NCBI RefSeq assembly: GCF_010868145.1
Contig: NZ_JAAGUY010000017.1
Location: forward strand, 1 to 64,000
Source: Nocardia cyriacigeorgica
GTDB lineage: Bacteria > Actinomycetota > Actinomycetes > Mycobacteriales > Mycobacteriaceae
Length of the DNA stretch: 64,000 nucleotides
Direction: 5' to 3'
Each line of letters opens with the position of its first letter. The first letter of the stretch is position 1. Below are positions 33,540 to 44,400 of the stretch, one piece after another. Position numbers and translations under genes: made by a program. The notes under the pieces are model-generated. The model saw only the letters and a list, made by a program, of their open reading frames with translations. It was not told the origin of the DNA and ran no database searches.

Positions 33540-34910
33540 ATGGTCAGCAATCTTGCGGGTGGTCGCCCCTCGCGGCATGGAGTAGAACCTGGCACGCAGC
33601 TCGGTGCACTGGAAGCCTATGCCGCTCAAGCGCATGGATATCTCGGTGCCGGTGGTGAGCGGCTGTCCCGGCTCGCCGGTTTACTGCGCCCTGCGGTCCT
33701 GGAATCGTGGTTGCGCAGTGTTCGCGGTGGCATCGATCCGATGGATGTCGTCGATGGTCGTGGGCTCCGCGGTGCCGACCTCCAGCGCTACCGTGATGCG
33801 CACCCGATCGCTGCCCTGATGCCGCTGATCGACAAGCTGCTCGTCGAGGACGCCGCCCGTACCGGGTTGATCGTGGTGGTGGCCGATCAGTTCGGCCGGG
33901 TGCTCTCGGTGCACGGTGACGCCGAGCGGGTCAGCGCCGCCGCGGAGATCGGGCTGCGCGCGGGCGACGATCTGAGCGAGCGCCGCATCGGCACCAATGC
34001 CGTCGGCATGGTGGTTCGCACCGGGCGTGCCGCCTGGATCCACGGACCCGAACATTTCCTGCACCGCATGCACCAGCTCACCGGTGCGGCCGCGCCGGTG
34101 CACGATCCGGACGGCAGGCTGGTCGGCGTGCTGATGATCGCGGGCGGCGTGCGGGTGGCCAGACCCGAGATTCTTGCCCTGGTGAAGGCCGCGGCGACCG
34201 CCGCGGAAATGGATCTGCTGCTTACCGCCATGCGGGCCGACCGGCACGCTCCGGCGAGAAACGCCGGCGATCGGGCCGAGTCCGCGTCCGACCGCGGCAG
34301 GCTCGGCCTCGATGTGCTCGGCCTCGGGCAGCCGCAGCTGAGCATCGCGGGCAAGCGCGTGCCGCTGTCGCAGCGGCATGCCGAGATCCTGCTGCTGCTC
34401 ACCGAGCACCCCGAGGGCCTCGGCGCGGACCATCTGGCCCTGCTGCTCGACGACACCGATCTGGACAACGGCACCATCCGCGCTGCCATGTCGCGGCTGC
34501 GGACGGTGGTCGGACCCGAGGTGTTCGGATCCAGGCCCTACCGGTTGCGCGTTCCGGTGGCCACCGATATCGATTTCCTCCGCGCGGCGCTGGACTCCGG
34601 TGACGTTGACGCGGCACTTCGTCTCTACGCGGGCCCGGTGCTGCCGCGCTCTAGCGCGCCGGGGATAGTCGATCTGCGGGATGAGCTGCGGGTTCGGTTG
34701 CGGACCTCGGTGCTGGATTCGCGTGATCCGGCGGCGTTGCGGCGCTGGACCTCGACCGCGGAGGGCCGCGACGATGCGGCGGCCTGGGTTGCCTACCGGT
34801 CGACCGTCGACCGTGATTCGCCGCTGTTCGCCCAGATCGAGGCCAAGATTCGGGTGCTCGATCGGCGGCTGGGCGCGGATGCAACGCAGATGCAACGTTT
34901 CGGCTCATAG
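33540..34910 (+). CDS. GAF-domain transcriptional regulator with winged-helix output
   Basis: A 456-residue regulator. Residues of about 85-225 form a GAF sensor (LIVVVADQFGRVLSVHGD, DDLSERRIGTNAVGMVVRTG, HDPDGRLVGVLMIAGG). About 275-345 is an OmpR-like winged helix with a SARP-type pattern (LSIAGKRVPLSQRHAEILLLL, TIRAAMSRLRTVVGPE, GSRPYRLRV). The rest is a helical region resembling the BTAD domain. Unlike AcoR-type activators with a similar GAF part, there is no AAA+ ATPase domain. Homologues of this design often stand near alcohol and aldehyde oxidation genes. Position after mftG and before the NRPS leaves its target open. GAAAGG precedes the ATG. Confidence 0.8.
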   Translation: MVSNLAGGRPSRHGVEPGTQLGALEAYAAQAHGYLGAGGERLSRLAGLLRPAVLESWLRSVRGGIDPMDVVDGRGLRGADLQRYRDAHPIAALMPLIDKLLVEDAARTGLIVVVADQFGRVLSVHGDAERVSAAAEIGLRAGDDLSERRIGTNAVGMVVRTGRAAWIHGPEHFLHRMHQLTGAAAPVHDPDGRLVGVLMIAGGVRVARPEILALVKAAATAAEMDLLLTAMRADRHAPARNAGDRAESASDRGRLGLDVLGLGQPQLSIAGKRVPLSQRHAEILLLLTEHPEGLGADHLALLLDDTDLDNGTIRAAMSRLRTVVGPEVFGSRPYRLRVPVATDIDFLRAALDSGDVDAALRLYAGPVLPRSSAPGIVDLRDELRVRLRTSVLDSRDPAALRRWTSTAEGRDDAAAWVAYRSTVDRDSPLFAQIEAKIRVLDRRLGADATQMQRFGS

Positions 34911-35425
34911 TCTGCCCATCTGAAAGTGCGATAGCTCACATGCGCGAGGGGCAGCTGATCGCGGGTGGAAAGCTGCCCGGCGGCGGTCGCACCAGGGGGC
35001 ATCTGGACGCTTGTCCGATATTTTTATAGGAATCAGTTCCTTTTTATTTCGACCTGGCCTAGTGTTCGCAATACGTGGATGACATCCATGTGACGTAGCT
35101 GACATACCACCGTTATCGAACCCGCGGCGGTAGTGACGTTGGAGGAAACATCACTAGCTAGGCATCTTCGGTCCCGTTCCGGGAGTGCGCGCCGGGAGGC
35201 CCGCTGGATCCGGACGGCACGGCGGTGACCGCACCGGTCGCCGATCCTGTTCACGCACATCTGTCGAATACGCGCGATTCCCCGACGAGCATCGCGTGCG
35301 ATTCGCCGACACCTCATGCGGTAGCCCAGCCGCGCCCCGGGAACTCCGACCCCCGCCGCGCAGGCTTATTTGTGCTGCCCAAAAGCTTTCGGCCAGCCGT
35401 TAATTCGCCATTCGAGGAGGCTCTG
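34911..35425 (+). promoter_or_regulatory. Long regulatory leader of the NRPS operon
   Basis: A gene-free stretch of 515 bases. An AT-rich island lies at about 35017-35050. AGGAA/TTCCT arms at 35028-35032 and 35037-35041 make an inverted repeat that would overlap a weak promoter reading (TTCCTT at 35037-35042, 17-base spacer, TAGTGT at 35060-35065). TGGATG-A-CATCCA at 35076-35088 is a second perfect palindrome. The true ribosome binding site AGGAGG is at 35415-35420. No IdeR/DtxR box was seen. Promoter boxes are tentative. Confidence 0.45.
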
Positions 35426-38400
35426 GTGCACAGTACGGAGTTGGGTGGAACCAGCGCACGGACGCAGGAAACGCAGCCTACCGAGGTGCGAACATCCGCG
35501 CAGGCCCGGTTCCCGCTCGCGCCGGCGCAGCTGGGCGTCTGGTACGCGCAGCTCCTCGATCCCGAGGTGCCGATCAATGTGGCGCAATACGTTGATGTGC
35601 GCGGTGCGGTGGACGCCGAACTGTTGCAAGAGGTTTCGACCGCCGCAGGGCGTGAGTACGAATCGGTGCTCATTCGAATCGGTGAATCCGACGGTGTGCC
35701 GTATCAGTGGGTCGACCCGGAATTGCCGGTCGACATTCCCGTGGTCGATTTCCGTTCGCACCCCGATCCCGTTGCCGCGGCCAAGGAATGGATGCGCGCC
35801 GACGCGAGTGCACCCGTGGATCTGCTGCACGATCGGCTCTTCGCCGGTGCGCTGCTGCGTGTCGATTCCGACCGCCATTTCTGGTACCTGCGCGCCCACC
35901 ACATCATCCTCGATGGGTACGGTGCGCTCACCAACACCATGCGCGTGGCCGAGCGCTACACCGCGCGAATGCTCGGACGGGAACCGGAGGCCGTCTCACC
36001 CGGCAGCCTGGCGACACTGGTCGACGGCGAGCACACCTATCGAGGCAGCTCCCGGTTCGGTACCGATCGCGCGCACTGGGCCGATCGGGTCGCCGGGCTG
36101 GACGCCCCGACCAGCCTCGACGGCCGGACCGCGCCGCGCTCGGCCTCCAACCTGATCGCCGGGCGGCCGCTGCCCGATCAGCTCATCGAGCGCATGAACA
36201 CACTTGCCGCAAGCCAGGATTCGACGCCCGCAGTGGTGCTGCTGGCGGCTTTCGCCGCCTACCTCGGCAGACTCACCGACCGCGACGAGGCGGTACTCAG
36301 CCTGCCAGTGACCGCCCGGACCACCGCGGTGATGCGCAGGTCGGCGGGCATGCTGTCCAATATCGTGCCGCTGCGCCTGGCGACCGGCGTTACCTGGGGC
36401 GAGCTGCTGCACGCGACGCGGGTGGAGGTCGCTGGTGCGCTACGGCATCAGCGTTACCGCGCCGAGGACATTCGCCGCGACGCCGAGCACGACGGGCGCC
36501 CGGCCAGGCGCGCGCTGTTCGGGCCGCTGGCCAACATCATGCTCTTCCGCAGCGATCTCACTCTCGGCACCTCGTCCGGCCAGTACCACGTGCTGTCGAC
36601 CGGCCCGGTGGAGGATCTGAGCCTCAACGCCTACTACGGCGAACGCGACCGGGTGCACGTCGATTTCGAGGCGAACCCCAACCTGTACGCCGCCGACGAC
36701 ATCGCCCGTCACCATGCCCGGTTCGTCCGCTACCTGGACCGGCTGCTCGTCACCGAGCTGGATGCGCCCCTGGCCGATGTCGAGGTCGCTACCGAGCTGG
36801 AGCTCGAGGTCAGCACGAAGATCTGGAATGCCACCGACCATCCGGTGGACGCGCGGGCCACGCTGGTATCGATGTTCGAGGCGCAGGCCGCGCGCACCCC
36901 GGACGCGATCGCGCTGCGATTCGCCGGCGCGCCCGACCTGACCTACGCGCAGCTGTCCGTTCGAGCCAATCGGCTGGCCCGCGTGCTGATCGCACGAGGT
37001 ATCGGACCCGAGTCGCTGGTGGCGCTGCATATCCGGCGCTCGCCCGAACTCGTCGTCGCGATGTACGCGGTAGTCGCCGCCGGCGCCGCCTATGTGCCAC
37101 TCGACCCCGATCATCCCGCCGATCGGACCGCGCATATCGTCGCGACCGCGCGGCCGGCGTGCGTGCTGATCGCCGGGGACGCGCCGGGGCTCGCCGACGT
37201 CTCTGTGCCCGTGCTCGACGTCCGTGACCAGGACACGACCGGGCCCGCCGGCCCCATCTGGGACCGGGAACGCAGCACGCCGTTGCGTCCTGCCCATCCG
37301 GCCTACGTGATCTTCACCTCCGGCTCGACCGGCAAACCCAAAGGTGTCGTAGTCGCCCATGCCGCGATCGTGAACCGGCTGGTGTGGATGCAGACCGCCT
37401 ACCGGCTCGCGGCGACCGACGTGGTGTTGCAGAAAACACCCGCCACCTTCGACGTGTCGGTCTGGGAATTCTTCTGGCCGCTACAGGTCGGTGCGACGCT
37501 GGTGCTGGCCCAGCCCGACGGGCACCGTGATCCGGCCTACCTGCGCGCGACGATCGCCGAATACGGCGTCACCACCGCACATTTCGTGCCATCGATGCTC
37601 GAGGCGTTCCTGGCTCACCAGGATATGGGCGCCGAGACCTCGCTGCGCACGGTGTTTGCTTCCGGCGAGGCACTCCCCGCCTCGCTCGCCCAGCGGTTAC
37701 GGGTGCTGATCGGCGCTCGGCTGCACAACCTGTACGGTCCGACCGAAGCGGCGGTGGACGTCACCTTCCATGAGGTGACCGATGCCGATGCCGTTTCGGT
37801 GCCGATCGGAGCACCGGTCTTCAACACCAGGCTGCATGTGCTCGATTCGCGACTGCGTCCGGTACCGGTCGGGGCGCCGGGTGAGCTGTATCTGTCGGGG
37901 GTACAGCTCGCCCGGGGATATGCCGGTGCGCCCGGCCTGTCGGCGGGCCGGTTCGTCGCCCACCCGTTCGGCGCCGAACCCGGCGAGCGGATGTACCGCA
38001 CCGGTGATGTGGTGCGCTGGACGACCAACGGTGAGCTGGAGTATCTGGGCCGGACCGATTTCCAGGTGAAGCTGCGTGGACTGCGGATCGAGCCGGGTGA
38101 GATCGAGACGGTGCTCGCTTCGGTGGACTCGGTGGTCCGGGCGGTGGTCGTGGTGCGCAACGATCACGGCGTCGGCGAACAGCTGGTGGCCTACGTGGTG
38201 GAGGCCGAGCCGGACACCGTGACGGCGGAGTCGCTGCGCGCGGCGGCCGCGCGGGCATTGCCCGGTTACATGGTGCCCGCGGCGTACGTCGTGCTCGATG
38301 CGCTGCCGGTGAATGCCTCCGGCAAATTGGATCGTGGCGCGCTGCCCGCACCGCGGCGGACCACCGCCGTGTACGCCGCGCCCGCGACACCGGTGGAGCA

Positions 38401-41400
38401 GGCGGTGGCCGGGGTGTTCGCCGAACTGCTCGGTCAGCAGCGGATCGGCCGTGACGACGACTTCTTCGCCCTCGGAGGCAATAGCCTGATCGCCACCCAG
38501 GTGGCTGCCCGGCTCGGCGCCGACCTCGGTTGCCGGCTCGGTGTGCGCGAGCTGTTCGCCGCGTCCACGGTGGCGGCACTGGCCGAGCTGATCGAGCGAC
38601 ATTCCGACACCGGGGTGATCGCGCCGTTGTACGCGCGCCCGCGGCCGGAATACGTACCGCTCTCGCTCGCGCAACAGCGGATGTGGTTCCTCAACCGCTT
38701 CGAGGCGGCGAGCGCGAGCTACAACATGCCGTTCGTGGTGCGGCTGCACGGTGACCTCGACCATCGGGCATTGTGCGCCGCGCTCGCCGATGTGGTCGAA
38801 CGCCATGAGGTGCTGCGTTCGGTCTTCCCGGCAACTCCGCCCGGTGTGGATGCGGCGGGGTCGGCGGCGCATCAGGTGGTGCTAGAGCCGGCGCAGTTCG
38901 AGGTCGAGCCCGAACCGATCGGTGCGGATGAGCTGGGGGATGAGCTGGCGTCCTTCGCCGCAGCCGGTTTCGATCTCGAACGCGAGATCCCGTTCCGTGC
39001 CCGTATTTTCGACATCGACGACGACAGCTGCGCGTTGGCGATCGTCGCGCACCACATTGCCGCCGACGGACTCTCGCTGCGGGTGCTGGCACGTGATGTG
39101 ATGTCCGCGTACGCCGCCCGACGCGACGGTGCGGCGTCGACGACGGCACCGCTGACGGTGCAGTACGCCGACTACAGCATGTGGCAGCGCGACCTGCTCG
39201 GCTCGGCCACCGACCCCGCCGCACCAATGGGGCGTCAGCTGGATTTCTGGACGACCGCACTGGCGGGTGCACCGGATCTGCTGGAGCTCCCCGCGGACCG
39301 GCCGCGTCCGGCGATCGCCTCCGGGCGTGGCGCAACCCACCGTTTCGAGATCCCTGCCGACCTTTACGACGCAATCTCGGAAACCGCACGTGCACAGCGT
39401 GTCTCGGTCTTCATGGTGCTACACGCCGCATTCGCCGCGCTGCTGTCGCGCCTCGGTGGTGCCGATGACATCGTGATCGGCACCCCGGTCGCCGGTCGTG
39501 GCGATCGCGCGCTCGACGACCTCATCGGCATGTTCGTCAACACGCTGGCGCTGCGCACAACCATCGCCGCCGACAGCACGGTCGATCAGTTGTTCGCGCA
39601 GGTCAAAGATGCTGATCTGGCCGCTTTCGGGCACGCCGAGCTACCGTTCGAGCAGTTGGTCGAGGCGATCAACCCGGCGCGATCGCAAGCCCGCCATCCA
39701 CTGTTCCAAGTGCTACTCGCCTTCGACAACGCGGGCGACATCAGCTTCGAACTCCCCGGTATCTGGGCAAAGACCAGTACTCTGGACACCGGGGTGACCA
39801 AGTTCGATCTCCAACTCACGGTCACCGATCACCTCGGCGGGGCCGGACTCAGGGAAGGTCCGGCGCCGACCGGGGTACCCGCTGAAATTACTTACGCGAC
39901 AGATCTTTTCGACGAATCCACGATTGCTCGATACGCGCGGATGCTGCTGCGCGTCCTGCGGGGGATCACCGGCGACAGTGGTGCCGTCGTCGCCGACCTG
40001 CCGCTTATGGATACCGCTGAACAACGCCGCGTGATCGAACTCGGCGATGCGACAGCGGTGCGCCCGGCGCGACGCGCAGCGGCGTCGCTCAGCCTCGAGC
40101 CCACGTCGATCGCTGGACCAGCAGTCGGTCCGACGCTGCTCGATGCGTTCGCAGCCCGTGCCGAGCGCACACCGCAGGCGATCGCGGTGATAGATGGCGC
40201 CAGCCGCCTGACCTACGGCGACCTCGCCGACCGCGTCAACCGGCTCGCTCGCCGCTTGATCGCCGCCGGGGTCGGGCCGGAAACGCTTGTCGCGCTGGGT
40301 ATGCCTCGCACGGTGGAGTTCGTGGTGGCCGCGTATGCGGTGCTCACCGCGGGCGGCGCCTATGTCCCGCTCGATCCGGAACAGCCGGTCGCACGCCTGC
40401 GGCAGGTGTTGGAAACCGCCGAGCCGCTGTGTGTGCTGATCCGGACCATCGACGAATGGCCGATTGAGGACGTTCCGGTCATCGAGTCGGACGCCGCCGA
40501 CATCGCCGCCTACGCGCCCGCGCCGATTATCGATGCGGACCGTCGAGTCCCGCTGCGCCCCGACAACACCGCTTATGTCATCTTCACCTCCGGCTCCACC
40601 GGACGCCCCAAGGGCGTCGCTGTGCCGCACGCCTCGGTCGTCAACCAGATCGACTGGATCACCGCCGAATACGACATCGATGCCGACGATGTGGTGCTGT
40701 TCAAGACGCCCTGCACGTTCGATGTTTCGGTATGGGAGTTGTTCGCGCCGACCGCGGTGGGTGCGCAGCTGGTGGTCGCCGAATCCGGCGGTCACCGTGA
40801 CGTCGCCTACCTGGCCGAAACCATCGCGGCCCACAGCGTGTCCATGACCTCCTTCGTGCCGTCCATGCTGACTGTGTTCGCGGAGACCGCGCCCGCCGAA
40901 TCGCTGACCTCCCTTCGCATCGTGCTGGTGGCCGGTGAGGCGATGACCGCAGCGGCAGCGGCGGCATTCGGGGCGGTGAGCCCCGCCGCGCTGCACAACC
41001 TGTACGGTCCAACGGAATTCACCGTCCACGCCACCCACGCGCCCGTGTCGACGCAGACGAGCGGTGCGGTGCCGATCGGGCGGCCGGTGTCAGGTAGCCA
41101 GGTACTGGTTCTCGACGCGCGGCTGCGGCCGGTTCCCGACACGGTGATCGGTGAGCTGTATCTGTCCGGTGTGCAGGTGGCCCGCGGGTACCACGGGCGC
41201 ACCGACCTCAGCGCGGCACGTTTCGTCGCCAACCCCCATGGTCGCGCGGGTGCGCGGATGTATCGCACCGGTGATCTGGTCCGCCGCAATCGCGCCGGTG
41301 AGCTGGAATATCTGGGCCGCAGTGACTTCCAGGTGAAATTGCGCGGGCAGCGCATCGAACTCGGCGAGATCGAGGCGGCGTTGACCGCCGCGGCCGACGT

Positions 41401-44400
41401 GCAGTCCGCCGCCGTGCGGGTGTACACGCACACCGCGGGTGAGCTGCTGGTCGCGTATGTGGTCACCAGCATCCAGGACGCGACGCGGGAGCTCGACTCC
41501 CGGCTGCGGGCCGTGCTGCCCTCGTACATGGTGCCCGGCGCCTACGTCCGACTCGACGCTATGCCGTTGACCGTCTCGGGCAAACTCGACCGCAAGGCAC
41601 TGCCCGATCCGGTGCTCACCGCCGCGACCTTCCGCGCACCCGTCAGCCGGGCGGAGCAGACGGTGGCGGAGATCTTCGCGCAGATGCTCGGCGTCGGTCG
41701 GGTGGGCCTGGACGACGATTTCTTTGCCCTCGGTGGGAACTCGCTGGTCGCGACCCAGATCGCGGCCCGGATCGCCGCGCGGCTCGATGCCGATGTGCCG
41801 GTACGGATGCTGTTCGAATATCCGACCGTCGGTGCGCTCGCTGCCCAGCTGACCGCGCCGGACGGTTCCGGCCGGGCGCGGCGCCCGCTGGTGGTGGGCG
41901 AGCGGCCACCGGTGGTGCCGCTGTCGTACGCGCAGCAGCGCATGTGGTTCCTCAACCAGTTCGACGCGGGGTCGGTGGCGAACAACCTCACCGCCGCGGT
42001 GCGGTTGACCGGGGAGCTCGACCATCAGGCGTTGAGCGCGGCGGTCGTGGATGTGGTCGAGCGGCACGAATCGCTGCGCACGATCTATCCAGCGGTGGAT
42101 GGCATTGCCCGCCAGCAGGTGCTGCCCGCCTGCGACGTCACGATCGAGTTCGAGGTCGACGACGTTGCGCCCGATGCGCTGGATGCGCGGATCCTCGCCG
42201 AATCCGCCGCCGCGTTCCAGGTCGACCGGGAACCTCCGGTCCGTGTCGGCCTGCTGCGCCTCGGCGCCGACGATCACGTGCTGGTGGTGTCGATGCATCA
42301 CATCAGCGCCGACGGCTGGTCCATCGCCCCACTCACCCGTGACCTCATGTGTGCTTACGCCGCCAGGTGCGCCGGCACGGTACCGGCATGGTCGCCGCCG
42401 CCCGCGCAGTACGCCGATTACACGCTCTGGCAGCGTGCGGTTCTCGGCACCGAGAACGATCCGGATTCGCTGCTCGCCGAACAGATCCGGTTCTGGGCGT
42501 CGGAACTGGACCGGCTACCCGACGTGCTGGACCTACCCGCTGACCGTCCGCGACCCGCCGTCGCCTCCGGTCGCGGTGCACGTCATACGTTCACCATCGA
42601 CGCCGGCACCCATCGCGGCATCCGTGAGCTGGCCCGCCGTTCGAACGCCTCACTGTTCATGGTGTTGCACGCCGCCTTCGCGACCCTGCTGTCGCGGCTG
42701 AGCGGCCGTACCGATATCGCCATCGGTACGCCCGTCGCGGGTCGTGGCGACCCGGCGCTGGACGAGCTGGTCGGCATGTTCGTCAACACGCTGGTGTTGC
42801 GGTCACAGGTGGAGCCCGAGCGCGGTTTCACCGACCTGCTCGCCGACATCCGCGAGGCGGATCTGCGGGCGTTCGCCCAGGCCGATGTGCCGTTCGAGCG
42901 GCTGGTCGAGGTACTGAACCCGCTGCGTTCGGCGGCGCGGCACCCGCTGTTCCAGGTGATGCTCGATGTGCAGAACACCGCGACGACCAGCCTGGAACTG
43001 GCGGGTGTTACGGCCACCCGGCTCGAGATCGACACCCGAACCGCGAAATTCGACTTGCAGCTGACGGCCACCGAAACCGTCGATGGCGGGGATCCGGCGG
43101 GCATCGAGGCCGTGTTCGAGTACGCGACCGATCTGTTCGACGCCGCCACCATCGCCGCTTTCGCCGACCGCCTGCGGCTGCTGCTTGACGACGCACTCGC
43201 CGATCCGCAGTGTCCAGTGGGCGACCTCGATCTGATGGCGCCCGGAGAGCGTGAACGGGTGCTCGATATCTGGAACGCCACCGCCGCGGATGTCCAAACC
43301 GGACAGACGTTGGTATCGCTGTTCGAAGCGCAGGCGGCGCGTACGCCCGACGCAGTCGCGGTGTCGTACCACGATGATGAACTGGCTCACCGGGCGTTCG
43401 GCCCCCACTCCGCACTGTCCTATCGCGAGTTCGCCGCCCGGGTGAACCGGATGGCCCGGCTGCTGGTGTCGATCGGTGTACGACCCGATTCCCGGGTCGC
43501 GGTGGCCATGCCACGGTCGCTGGATCAGGTGGTCGCGATGTACGCGGTGCTCACCGCGGGCGGCGCGTACGTCCCGGTGGATCCGGAGCATCCGGCCGAG
43601 CGCATCGGTCATGTGCTGCGGACCGCGCGGCCGGTGTGTGTGCTCACCCGGTCCACCGACGGCCTGGAACTGCCCGCTCCCGATGCCGAGGACGCGTGCG
43701 TATGGGCGGTGCTCGACGTCGACCAGTTCGACGCCTCTGACTACTCGGACGCGCCGCTGACCGACGTCGACCGGCTCGGCGGCCTGACCGACGGCAATGC
43801 GGCGTACGTGATCTTCACGTCGGGCTCGACCGGTCGCCCGAAGGGTGTGGCGGTCTCGCACGGGGCGATCGTGAATCGTCTGGTGTGGATGCAGTCGGCG
43901 TACCAGTTGGATGCCACGGATGTGGTGTTGCAGAAGACGCCCGCGACATTCGATGTGTCGGTGTGGGAGTTCTTCTGGCCGTTGCAGATCGGTGCGCGAC
44001 TGGCGCTTGCCGCGCCGGACGGTCACCGTGACCCCGCCTACCTGGCCGATGTCATCGACGCCGAGGCGGTGACGGTCGCGCACTTCGTGCCGTCCATGCT
44101 GGCGGCGTTCGTGAGTTCGCCGGCGCTCGCTGCGTCTGCCCGCTGCACGTCGTTGCGGATGGTCTTCGCCTCCGGTGAGGCATTGCCCGCCGCGCCCGCC
44201 CACCGGCTGCGCGAGCTGACCGGTGCTCGGCTGCACAACCTGTACGGGCCGACGGAGGCCGCGGTCGACGTCACGTTCCATGAGGTGACCGAGGCGGACA
44301 TGGTGTCGGTGCCGATCGGTGCGCCGGTGTTCAACACGCAGGTGTATGTGCTGGATGCGCGGCTCAATCCGGTGCCGGTCGGTGTGGCGGGTGAGCTGTA

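Noticed and set aside
35225..35425. In-frame extension of NRPS1 to a GTG at 35225
   Set aside because: No ribosome binding site stands before it and the 67 extra residues are unlike any NRPS N-terminus, while the GTG at 35426 has AGGAGG at ideal spacing.
34911..35425. Iron-regulatory (IdeR/DtxR) box before the NRPS, expected if it made a siderophore
   Set aside because: I found no sequence close to the TTAGGTTAG-type palindrome in the leader.
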